This document shows, piece by piece, positions 25,492 to 33,354 of a DNA stretch of 64,000 bases. The stretch spans positions 62,001 through 126,000 of the forward strand of contig SMNZ01000004.1 of assembly GCA_004353515.1 (NCBI GenBank), written 5' to 3'. A program made the translations under genes and the position numbers. Numbering within the stretch: position 1 is the stretch's first letter; each line of letters begins with the position of its first letter. A model generated the notes under the pieces. The model saw only the letters and a list, made by a program, of their open reading frames with translations. It ran no database searches and was not told the origin of the DNA. The DNA comes from Alteromonadaceae bacterium M269 (GTDB lineage: Bacteria; Pseudomonadota; Gammaproteobacteria; Enterobacterales; Alteromonadaceae).

Positions 25492-25563
25492 AGCTAGGGC
25501 GGGAATCGAACCCGCAACAAACGAATTACACTTTCGTTGCTCTACCAATTGAGCTACCTGTTT
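25492..25563 (-). ncRNA. tRNA-like RNA 1, degenerate tRNA-Thr(UGU)-type
   Basis: Read on the minus strand it folds as a 72-base cloverleaf: D arm GCTC/GAGC with GG in the loop, T arm GCGGG/CCCGC with loop TTCGATT, and a 5-base anticodon stem ACGAA/TTCGT. The anticodon loop is AGTGTAA: the anticodon would be UGU, but the invariant U33 is G. The acceptor stem (AAACAGG with CCTAGCT) pairs at only four of seven positions, and no CCA follows. It should not work as a translating tRNA. It lies downstream of the sigma54 promoter on the coding strand of the rtc operon and shares three bases with tRNA-like RNA 2. Confidence 0.75.
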
Positions 25564-25646
25564 TAAGGTGGGAGTCGAACCCACGACCGACGAGTTACGA
25601 TTTTTGAGATCATATTCGCTGCTCTAACCATCTGAGCTACTTAATG
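25561..25646 (-). ncRNA. tRNA-like RNA 2 with extended anticodon arm
   Basis: 86 bases on the minus strand. The D arm (GCTC/GAGC, loop AGATGGTTA) and T arm (GTGGG/CCCAC, loop TTCGACT) are canonical. The anticodon arm is not: GCGA/TCGT, then a small internal loop, then a 6-base stem TATGAT/ATCGTA closed by the 7-base loop CTCAAAA. The loop keeps U33 and would show anticodon CAA. The arm is thus about twice the normal length. The acceptor pairs at five of seven positions (TTAAG/CTTAA), and there is no CCA. It is the first element transcribed from the sigma54 promoter, about 80-90 bases after the start. Confidence 0.72.
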
Positions 25647-25735
25647 TACAAACGATTGGCATACACAGTCGCATCGCTTAGTGCACCAGAGTGAATCAGA
25701 ATCACATCCATCTAATCACCGTACGCTCTTTCTAT

Positions 25736-25751
25736 TACAACGAGCGTGCCA
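25736..25751 (-). promoter_or_regulatory. Sigma54 promoter of the tRNA-like/slipin/rtcB/rtcA operon
   Basis: On the minus strand: TGGCAC, five bases (GCTCG), TTGTA. The -24 element is a perfect match, and the -12 element differs from TTGCA by one base; spacing is exactly that of sigma54 promoters. It faces the rtc operon and lies opposite rtcR, whose product is a sigma54 activator. Confidence 0.85.
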
Positions 25752-25816
25752 AAAAAATAAAAACCTCGAAACAAACACCATAAGCCAATGATTTAATTGA
25801 TTAAAATTTAATTTCC

Positions 25817-25884
25817 AAACCTATTTAGGTTTAATAATCATTTACAGAAAGCGATAAGACGTATAAATTTAGATTTAAACCTAT
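25817..25884. promoter_or_regulatory. Candidate RtcR upstream activator sites
   Basis: Perfect inverted repeat AAACCTA-TT-TAGGTTT at 25817-25832, plus a further half-site AAACCTAT at 25877-25884, 66-135 bases upstream of the sigma54 -24 element. This is the usual distance for an enhancer-binding activator. The second site is just before the rtcR start, so it could also serve autoregulation. Confidence 0.55.
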
Positions 25885-25894
25885 CCAATTAGAT

Positions 25895-27502
25895 ATGATA
25901 ATGAGTAAAAAAACAGTCGCTGTAAGTATGTTAGGTACTCAGCTCGATTTCGTTGGGAAGCGTGTCGACCGCTGGAGTAAGTGGCGACCTAATATCAGCC
26001 TGTGTAGTCAACAAGATTTGGTGATTGATGAGCTTCACTTACTCCATGACAATCACAGTACTCGTCTAGCGAATACCGTAGTTGAAGATATAGCGGCTGT
26101 TTCACCAGAAACAGAAGTTGTACTCCATACCATCAATTTCCTTAACCCTTGGGATTTTGAAGAGGTTTACGCCAAGCTATTTGATTGGTGTAAAAAGCAA
26201 ACCTTCGATAACGAAACAAACGATTACTTGTTCCATATCACAACAGGAACGCACGTTTGGCAGATATGCTGCTATCTATTAACGGAAAGCCGTCACTACC
26301 CTGGGCGCCTTATACAAACCTCTCCTGACAACAACAAAGAAAGTCGTTCAGTTGGCCGAGTACAAGTGATCGATCTCGACTTATCTAGATACGATCAACT
26401 GGCTAACCGATTTGATGTTGAGCATCAGGAGGGCAAAGACTTTCTCAAAGGCGGTATCCAGACTAAAAATGAAAAATTCAATCGACTCATTAGCCAAATT
26501 GAGAAAGTCGCCATCCGCTCTCTAGAGCCAATTTTGTTAACAGGCCCGACTGGAGCAGGTAAATCCCAGTTAGCCTCGCGTATTTATCAGCTCAAAAAGA
26601 TGCGTTCTAAAGTGAGTGGAGATTTCGTCTCTGTAAACTGCGCAACATTAAAGGGCGAGAATGCGATGGCGGCCCTTTTTGGGCATACCAAAGGCGCCTT
26701 TACAGGTGCTCAAAGTGCTAGAGATGGTTTCCTATTATCAGCCAATGAAGGCGTGTTATTTCTCGATGAGATAGGGGAGCTTGGTATTGAAGAACAAGCG
26801 ATGCTTTTGCACGCAATAGAAAACAAAAGCTTTCACCCTGTTGGCAGTGACAAAACAGCCTACAGTAACTTTCAGTTGATTGCCGGAACCAACAGAGACC
26901 TTAATCAACAGATACAAGAAGGCAAATTCAGAGAAGACCTTTTGTCCCGTATTAACCTGTGGTCTTATCAACTACCAGCCCTGAAAGAACGTGTTGAAGA
27001 TATACCTGGCAATGTCGATTTCGAACTCGATTTATTCTCTGAGAAAACAGGGCAACGTGTACAATTCAATAAAGAAGCACGAGAGGTATTCCTAGATTTC
27101 GCACAATCACGAGACGCAAGCTGGCAAGGCAACTTCCGTGACTTAAGTTCTGCCATTACACGACTCTGTACGCTCGCTGATAGCGCAAGAATTGCAAAGG
27201 CCGATGTGTTGGAAGAAATCGAACGCTTGAGAAACTCCTGGACTCAAAACACAACTTCAGGGCAGAACACACTTCTCGAAAATCACCTATCAGATGAACA
27301 AATTGCGTTATTGGATGAGTTTGATAAGTGTCAGTTAGATTACGTTATTGGCATATGTTCTCAACACAAGTCAATGGCAGCGGCTGGCCGAAGCTTATTC
27401 AATGTGAGTAGACAACAAAAGAGCTCAAGTAATGATTCAAGCCGGCTACAAAAGTACCTCGCCAAATTTGAGCTTAAATGGTCAGATATAGTAAATACGT
27501 AA
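25895..27502 (+). CDS. rtcR: RtcR, sigma54-dependent activator of the RNA-repair operon
   Basis: 535 residues (E. coli RtcR 532), closely similar throughout. The N-terminal CARF-type sensor (about 1-185) has LGTQLDFVGKRVDRWSKWRP and HITTGTHVWQICCYLL. The AAA+ domain has Walker A GPTGAGKS (217-224), the sigma54-contact loop GAFTGA (267-272), Walker B GVLFLDEIGE and DLLSRINLW. A C-terminal helix-turn-helix (SMAAAGRSLFNVSRQQ) follows. The CARF domain is thought to bind RNA-end products of tRNA damage and to relieve self-inhibition. It is divergent from the operon it should control. Confidence 0.95.
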   Translation: MIMSKKTVAVSMLGTQLDFVGKRVDRWSKWRPNISLCSQQDLVIDELHLLHDNHSTRLANTVVEDIAAVSPETEVVLHTINFLNPWDFEEVYAKLFDWCKKQTFDNETNDYLFHITTGTHVWQICCYLLTESRHYPGRLIQTSPDNNKESRSVGRVQVIDLDLSRYDQLANRFDVEHQEGKDFLKGGIQTKNEKFNRLISQIEKVAIRSLEPILLTGPTGAGKSQLASRIYQLKKMRSKVSGDFVSVNCATLKGENAMAALFGHTKGAFTGAQSARDGFLLSANEGVLFLDEIGELGIEEQAMLLHAIENKSFHPVGSDKTAYSNFQLIAGTNRDLNQQIQEGKFREDLLSRINLWSYQLPALKERVEDIPGNVDFELDLFSEKTGQRVQFNKEAREVFLDFAQSRDASWQGNFRDLSSAITRLCTLADSARIAKADVLEEIERLRNSWTQNTTSGQNTLLENHLSDEQIALLDEFDKCQLDYVIGICSQHKSMAAAGRSLFNVSRQQKSSSNDSSRLQKYLAKFELKWSDIVNT

Positions 27503-27591
27503 ATTGCTTACACTGTACTAGTGTTCTATTCCCAATAACTATACAAAAACGTAAAGTACAGGTCTTATTAGAATAAAAAGGCGTCAGATAC

Positions 27592-30500
27592 TTGTTTAGT
27601 ATATGGACACTGTCTGGTGTTGCCCTAGTTTACTTGGTGGTACTTTTTGGAGTAGCCATCTACGGCAACAAAGAGCGAGAAAATAATAATAAACAACGAC
27701 CTATAGTCTACAGCCTGGCCTTAGGAATACATTGTACAAGCTGGGCTTTTTACGGAACTGTAGCTCAAAGTGCAACCTATGGTTGGCCTTTTATCCCAAC
27801 CTATTTAGGCAGTATTGCGCTTTTTGTTTTTGCCTTTCCTCTCCTGCTAAAAATTGCCCGAGTGACTCAAGCCAACAATTTGAGTTCTATAGCGGATTTA
27901 ATCGGACTGCGTTTTGGGCAATCCCATGTTATCGCAGGCATAGTCACACTGATCTGTTTCATTGGCATTATTCCGTACACCGCATTGCAGCTGGTCGCTA
28001 TTACCCGCAGTGTTAATATTTTATTAGCTGAACCTAGTTCATGGGCTGGTAGCACCGCGCTCTATGTATCCATTGCCATGTCGGCCTTTACTCTGCTCTT
28101 TGGGACAAACTCGGTTGGGTTGGCAGATAAACACCTAGGACTTATGTTTGCCATTGCTTTCCAATCGCTTGTCAAACTCATTGCTTTTCTGATCATAGGT
28201 GTCTTCGTTTGTTACGTCATTTTCAATGGTATTTATGATTTAGTCGGTACAACATATCCTTCAACATCAGAGACGCGCCAAGGACATTCTTCAGGACATT
28301 GGATCTATCTAAGCCACATGCTGCTCGGGTTTGCAGCAATGCTTTGTTTGCCTCGTCAATTCCAGGTGAATTTTGTAGAAAATAACGGTGAGCAAGAGCT
28401 GCGTAAAGCTCGTTGGTTATTCCCTCTTTATCTGGTTGGCATGAACTTATTCGTTTTACCTATTGCTTTAGCCGGTGAACATATTTTCAGTAATCAAAAT
28501 ATCAGTGCAGATACCTACATGCTAATGCTACCTATGATGGAAGGTTCTTCATCCGTTACTTTGATTGGGTTTGTCGGTGGCTTAGCGGCAGCGAGCAGCA
28601 TGGTAGTCGTCTCAACCCTTGCAGTCGGTATTATGTTGGCCAACAACCTAGTCACCCCAATCTGGCTTAAAATACAAATCCGAGCGTTTAGTCAACATAA
28701 CTTATCCAGCGCAACTCTGATGGCAGTTAGGCGACTAACAATAGTCATCGTTATAGCTTTATCATACTTCTATTCTGTTTATGTTAGTCAGTACTCACCT
28801 CTGGTTAACAGCGGTATAGTGTCTATGAGTTTGGTCGCTCAATTTCTACCAACACTGACCTTAGGGCTATTGTGGTCGCGAGGAAATAAAAGCAGCTTTT
28901 TTGTTGGATTAACGGCGGGAGTTACCCTGTGGGCGTTGATGGTATTGTGGCCCAGCCTTTCGGCGAGTGCTGCGACACCGGATGAATTGAGTATTGCGTT
29001 AGGCGTATTTTGCAGCTTACTAGCCAATTTCATCGCTTATATCATCACGGCTTATTTAACCCCGCAGCCGATCAAACAACTTATTGCCACACCAACGCAT
29101 TCGCTACAAGGCTGGGCTATTCGTTTTGAACATTTGGAGGCTCTATCTCAGCGTACCCTTTTATCTGAGCAACACGAAAACCTATTCCCACAAGCTGTTT
29201 CATCGCCTCCCAACGATTACGCTAGTGACCAACTTGTAACACAGGTGGAACTAGCGCTAACCAATCAAGTGGGTCGAAGTAGCGCGCAAATACTGCTCAA
29301 TGTCATCGCAGAAACCAAGCCATCTGAGATGCACCAACTCGTTGATTTAGTGGAAGATGCCAGTCAGAGCTACCAATTTAACCAAGAGCTGCTGCAATCT
29401 TCTATTCAACATATTGAACAAGGTATTAGCGTTGTCGACAGAGATCTAAAACTGCTCGCTTGGAATCAACGTTATATTGAGCTGTTCGATTTCCCTAAAG
29501 AGCTTATCAAAGCCGGTGTTTCTCTCGCTGAGTTATTAGAGTTCAACGCCAAACGAGGCTATTTCGGTGACAACGTCGATATTGATAAGGAAGTTAATAA
29601 GCGTGTTGAACATATTCGTAATGGTAGCCGCTATCGCTACCGAAGAACCGGGAAAGATAATCGCGTTATCGAGTTACAAGGTAATCCTATGCCGGGCGGC
29701 GGTTTTGTTACCACCTATGCCGATATTACTGAGTACATTCAAGCTCAAAAGGCCCTAGAGGATGCTAAGAACACGCTAGAGCATAGGGTCGTCGAGCGCA
29801 CTCAGAAAATACAGCAAGTTAATGAGCAACTGCATGACGCCAAGCTCGAAGCCGACAAAGCCAACGAAAGTAAAACCAAGTTCTTGGCCGCAGCTGGACA
29901 CGATCTTATGCAGCCCTTTAATGCGGCCAGTTTGTTTGCTGCAATGCTTGAACAAAAAACAGTAGATACCGAGCTTTCACAAACCTCAAAAGGCCTAGTG
30001 CAATCACTTAATAGCGCAGAAGATCTGCTTACAAGCTTACTGGATATGACTAAACTAGAGACGGGCGTGCTTAGTCCAAAAATGCGTTCTTTTGAGTTGC
30101 GAGAAGTGACCGATTCTCTGGCTCAAGAGTTTGGTGTGTTGGCGAATGAAAAAGGACTTGAGCTCGACTATATCCCGGCTAATGTTTCGGTGTTTTCCGA
30201 TAGCAAACTACTCAAGCGTGTCCTACAGAACTTAATTTCCAATGCCATCAGGTACACTAAACAAGGCCGTTTATTGCTGGGTTGTCGTCGTACCAAAGAC
30301 AATATTTTCATTCAAGTTATCGACACTGGACCGGGAATTCCAGAAGAGCAACAGGCAATGGTGTTTGAAGAATTCAAGCAGCTTGAACAGAACATTCAGG
30401 AGCAAGGCCAGGGCTTGGGGTTGGGCCTCACGATAGTCGATAAAATATCTCGTTTATTGGAGCATCCTGTAACGCTGAAATCGATCCCTCAAAAAGGCAC

Positions 30501-30954
30501 CAGCTTCACGCTATCAGTCACTCGCAAACAGCTATCGACAAGCAAATCAGAGCTCCCTGCACAACGCGAGAACGCCACCATAGGCTTTCTCGCGAACAAA
30601 CATATAGTCGTTATCGATAATGACAGTCAGGTTTTGGAAGCCATGCGACAACTCATCTCTAGTTGGGGAGGCACCGCAACTTGTGTTGCTGAGGAGTCAT
30701 CGTTGCTTAACAACTCATCCGAATTGCCCAACCTTATATTGGCTGACTTCCATCTAGACCATGGCCATACAGGCGTTCAAGCAGTTACCAATCTATTTAA
30801 CGCCTGGGGTAAGTCAGTACCTACTATCCTAAACTCTGCTAACTACAATGAAGATATTAGGCAACAAGCAATTGACCAAGGATTCGCTTTTTTAAACAAG
30901 CCATTAAAAGCTGGTACATTAAAAAGAGCAATGAAAAAGGCAATGGAGATTTAG
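27592..30954 (+). CDS. Hybrid histidine kinase with SSS-transporter (PutP-like) input domain
   Basis: 1120 residues: an N-terminal sodium/solute-symporter-like domain of about 13 helices (1-485), a linker, a PAS domain (about 600-715), a coiled coil, HisKA with the phosphorylated His770 (AAAGHDLMQPF), HATPase (NLISNAIRYTKQGR, DTGPGIP, GQGLGLGLTIV), and a C-terminal receiver with Asp1052 (ILADFHLDHG). This class couples uptake or sensing of a small carboxylate to signalling, usually with a LuxR-type regulator. The likely partner is at 32591-33265. The start is a TTG with AAGG upstream. The stop is two bases before the next gene. Confidence 0.9.
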   Translation: MFSIWTLSGVALVYLVVLFGVAIYGNKERENNNKQRPIVYSLALGIHCTSWAFYGTVAQSATYGWPFIPTYLGSIALFVFAFPLLLKIARVTQANNLSSIADLIGLRFGQSHVIAGIVTLICFIGIIPYTALQLVAITRSVNILLAEPSSWAGSTALYVSIAMSAFTLLFGTNSVGLADKHLGLMFAIAFQSLVKLIAFLIIGVFVCYVIFNGIYDLVGTTYPSTSETRQGHSSGHWIYLSHMLLGFAAMLCLPRQFQVNFVENNGEQELRKARWLFPLYLVGMNLFVLPIALAGEHIFSNQNISADTYMLMLPMMEGSSSVTLIGFVGGLAAASSMVVVSTLAVGIMLANNLVTPIWLKIQIRAFSQHNLSSATLMAVRRLTIVIVIALSYFYSVYVSQYSPLVNSGIVSMSLVAQFLPTLTLGLLWSRGNKSSFFVGLTAGVTLWALMVLWPSLSASAATPDELSIALGVFCSLLANFIAYIITAYLTPQPIKQLIATPTHSLQGWAIRFEHLEALSQRTLLSEQHENLFPQAVSSPPNDYASDQLVTQVELALTNQVGRSSAQILLNVIAETKPSEMHQLVDLVEDASQSYQFNQELLQSSIQHIEQGISVVDRDLKLLAWNQRYIELFDFPKELIKAGVSLAELLEFNAKRGYFGDNVDIDKEVNKRVEHIRNGSRYRYRRTGKDNRVIELQGNPMPGGGFVTTYADITEYIQAQKALEDAKNTLEHRVVERTQKIQQVNEQLHDAKLEADKANESKTKFLAAAGHDLMQPFNAASLFAAMLEQKTVDTELSQTSKGLVQSLNSAEDLLTSLLDMTKLETGVLSPKMRSFELREVTDSLAQEFGVLANEKGLELDYIPANVSVFSDSKLLKRVLQNLISNAIRYTKQGRLLLGCRRTKDNIFIQVIDTGPGIPEEQQAMVFEEFKQLEQNIQEQGQGLGLGLTIVDKISRLLEHPVTLKSIPQKGTSFTLSVTRKQLSTSKSELPAQRENATIGFLANKHIVVIDNDSQVLEAMRQLISSWGGTATCVAEESSLLNNSSELPNLILADFHLDHGHTGVQAVTNLFNAWGKSVPTILNSANYNEDIRQQAIDQGFAFLNKPLKAGTLKRAMKKAMEI

Positions 30955-30956
30955 AG

Positions 30957-31571
30957 ATGCGAGGCAGGAAAGTAACACCGAAAGTTCGCGACGGAAAAGT
31001 TCAAAAGAAGAATCGACATCAATGGACTGAGTTTCAAGAGTTACTTGATCAAGAAACGTTTTCGACAATAAAGATGAAACCCCAAGAGGGATATATTCAT
31101 GTTGTTGATCGTAAAAGTGCTCTCAAGTTCGTTAAGCTAATACCGGATTGGGAAGACATGTCAAAAGGACTAAGCGCTCTAGTACCAGACATCGATGGAT
31201 GCAATCATCAAACAGACATGAACTACTATCCAAACTCATACAATTCAATTTGGCTTTCTCCTTTTCCAAAAGATATGACTCTTTATTGGCCTAAAGAATT
31301 TGGTGAAGGACATAAGGAAGTAACAGATCTTCTAGGAATCGAGCAGGAAGAAATAGATGATGAAGAAATAAAAACTGTTTGGACAAAACCTAAAGCACAA
31401 GCATGGCAGCTGTTACATTTATTTTTATACGACTTGTACTGTCATCATGAATGCATGTTGCAAGGTAAAGACAACTATCATCACAGCGATAAACTGGCGG
31501 AAGAATACGCCATTAAAACATCGGCCATCATCTTACCTGATTATGAAAAGGTCGTTGGACGGTTTTATTAA
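30957..31571 (+). CDS. Unknown protein coupled to the hybrid kinase
   Basis: 204 residues, cytosolic, with a basic N-terminus (MRGRKVTPKVRDGKVQKK). It has no signal peptide, membrane helix or motif I recognise. Features seen: a Trp/Tyr-rich middle (MNYYPNSYNSIWLSPFP), an acidic segment (GIEQEEIDDEEIK) and a His/Cys-containing helix (LYDLYCHHECMLQGKDNYHH) that could bind metal. It begins two bases after the kinase stop, so it is translationally coupled to it. Function unknown; an accessory to the sensor or an unrelated hitchhiker are both possible. Confidence 0.6.
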   Translation: MRGRKVTPKVRDGKVQKKNRHQWTEFQELLDQETFSTIKMKPQEGYIHVVDRKSALKFVKLIPDWEDMSKGLSALVPDIDGCNHQTDMNYYPNSYNSIWLSPFPKDMTLYWPKEFGEGHKEVTDLLGIEQEEIDDEEIKTVWTKPKAQAWQLLHLFLYDLYCHHECMLQGKDNYHHSDKLAEEYAIKTSAIILPDYEKVVGRFY

Positions 31572-31716
31572 CTCTGTAACAAATACACCAATGTGTCGAG
31601 TAATTTTACACCCCTTCAACATAACTCAAAAATATTAAATAAAATCAAAACTTTAGGTAAAGGCATACTTCATGCTTACGCTGTTCCTTCTAAAAAAATA
31701 AAAAAGGAAAGTACTA

Positions 31717-32541
31717 ATGGGACTAAAACTTGCTCTTGCGGCAATACTCACTTTTTCACTAACACAAAACGCCAACGCTACTATTATCGAAGTCGTAAAT
31801 GGTAATTACTATTCAATAATACAAAGTACGGGAAGCAGTGACTCTAATGGCAAAAATGATTCGACATTCGACCAGAGTCCAATAGATAACACACCCTTTA
31901 CCCATCAATTTTCGTTTGATAAAGATTCATTGATAAACCAATCGGTAGCCATTGAAAGTGGATCATTTGGTGATGCAACCAGTCAGCAAGAGTGGAACAG
32001 AGGCATTTATAGAGCTGAAAGTGATGTGCCTAACACACCATTCACATCAAGCCTTCTATCCATGGTTGATACTACTCAATATGATGTCACTGAGAGCATT
32101 GAATTATGGGCAATTAACTCTGTAACAACAGATCTCATCAACAATACAACAGCCTATGAGCAACGGCTGAATTTCAGTTATGTTCTTTCAGGGTTCTCTT
32201 CAGAAGATTCTCAAGGCGTGAACACATCAAATAGTTTCACTTATTTCCTCAATATATTTTTGAATCTAGACACTCCCCTTACAGCATCCGATGTCTTAGG
32301 TGTTGATGCGAATACAGTCGATACTATGTTAAGAGCCCATCAAGGTAGATCCCTTACTATTACCGAAGGAATTTCAGTAGATACTTTCGTTAGCAACAAT
32401 CTGGGAGATTTCACTTCGGGTGGCTTCTCTACCATGTTTTTAGGTGATGGAACCCTTGAAGTCAGCGTCCCTGAACCTGGGCTTTTTACGCTTATATTTG
32501 CAGCCTTTTTAGGGTTAGCTAGAATGAGATCTCGTCAGTAA
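31717..32541 (+). CDS. PEP-CTERM sorting domain protein
   Basis: 274 residues with signal peptide MGLKLALAAILTFSLTQNANA and a classic C-terminal sorting signal: VPEPGL, hydrophobic LFTLIFAAFLGLA, then RMRSRQ. The middle is Ser/Thr/Asn-rich with acidic patches and no catalytic motif. It is predicted to be exported and processed by an exosortase. AAGGA lies about eight bases before the start. Second such protein in the window, unrelated in its middle part to the one at 831-1421. Confidence 0.82.
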   Translation: MGLKLALAAILTFSLTQNANATIIEVVNGNYYSIIQSTGSSDSNGKNDSTFDQSPIDNTPFTHQFSFDKDSLINQSVAIESGSFGDATSQQEWNRGIYRAESDVPNTPFTSSLLSMVDTTQYDVTESIELWAINSVTTDLINNTTAYEQRLNFSYVLSGFSSEDSQGVNTSNSFTYFLNIFLNLDTPLTASDVLGVDANTVDTMLRAHQGRSLTITEGISVDTFVSNNLGDFTSGGFSTMFLGDGTLEVSVPEPGLFTLIFAAFLGLARMRSRQ

Positions 32542-32551
32542 AGGCTTAAAA

Positions 32552-32578
32552 GCGCGATTTTACTAAATAGGCTCGCGC
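32552..32578. terminator. Hairpin between convergent genes
   Basis: GCGCGA (32552-32557) / TCGCGC (32573-32578) with a 15-base loop, midway between the convergent PEP-CTERM and response-regulator genes. No T-run, so termination is only suggested. Confidence 0.35.
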
Positions 32579-32590
32579 CTTCCAATATCG

Positions 32591-33265
32591 TTAGCTATCT
32601 AGCGGCTCAAACTCCATCACCTGCTTAAAGATGATGCCTGCTTGTGTTCGATTGAATACACCCAGTTTTTTAAGGATGGCTGACATGTGCTGCTTGATTG
32701 TTGTTTCCTGAACATCGAGTTCGTAGGCAATTTGCTTATTTAAAAGACCATCTGCGACTAACTTCAATACACGAAATTGATGGGGTGTCAGTTGGTCCAG
32801 CTTTTTAGCGAAAGCTTGGCCCTCCTCATTTTGGATGCCTTCAACTTTTTCCTTCACACCTTCAGGCAACCATAATTCGCCATCTAAGATAACAGATATC
32901 GCATCGGCAATATCATTGAGATCTGATGATTTAGGAATATAGCCACTAGCACCAAAATCCAGCGCTTTTCTAATAATAGTTGGGTTTTCTTCTGCCGAAA
33001 CCATAACCGCCTGAATACTAGGATAGGCATTGCGTATAGCCGATAAACCGGTAAAGCCTTCATTGCCAGGCATATTCAGATCGAGAAAAACCACATCAAT
33101 TTCTGGATACTCCTCCAGCAATGACATGGTTTGCTCAAAGTTTTCCGCTTCGTAAATTTCACCATCAATAACAGACTGAACGGCTTGTTTTAATGCTCCA
33201 CGAAATAATGGATGATCGTCGGCAATTATCGCTTTCATAGGCTCCAATAAAGGATCAATCAACAT
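32591..33265 (-). CDS. LuxR/NarL-type response regulator
   Basis: 224 residues: receiver domain with acidic pair IIADDHPLFRGAL, phosphorylated Asp in VVFLDLNMPG and Lys in GYIPKSS; then a LuxR helix-turn-helix (LTPHQFRVLKLVADGLLNKQ, ETTIKQHMSAILKKL). The start at 33265 has GGAG six bases before. An internal ATG nine codons later (MKAIIADDHP) would give the usual family start. Probable output partner of the SSS-PAS hybrid kinase 1.6 kb away, and a candidate regulator of the adjacent TonB receptor and hydroxybutyrate genes. Confidence 0.9.
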   Translation of the reverse strand: MLIDPLLEPMKAIIADDHPLFRGALKQAVQSVIDGEIYEAENFEQTMSLLEEYPEIDVVFLDLNMPGNEGFTGLSAIRNAYPSIQAVMVSAEENPTIIRKALDFGASGYIPKSSDLNDIADAISVILDGELWLPEGVKEKVEGIQNEEGQAFAKKLDQLTPHQFRVLKLVADGLLNKQIAYELDVQETTIKQHMSAILKKLGVFNRTQAGIIFKQVMEFEPLDS

Positions 33266-33354
33266 GTTTTCTCCATACTATCATGCATTGTTCTTTTTGG
33301 TCCTCGCCCTACTCAGAGAAATTAGCGGAGCAAAGTGGAGCCCCGCAAACCTAA

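Noticed and set aside
31447-31805. Two overlapping short frames after the unknown kinase-linked gene
   Set aside because: Both overlap longer supported genes in another frame and lack ribosome binding sites.
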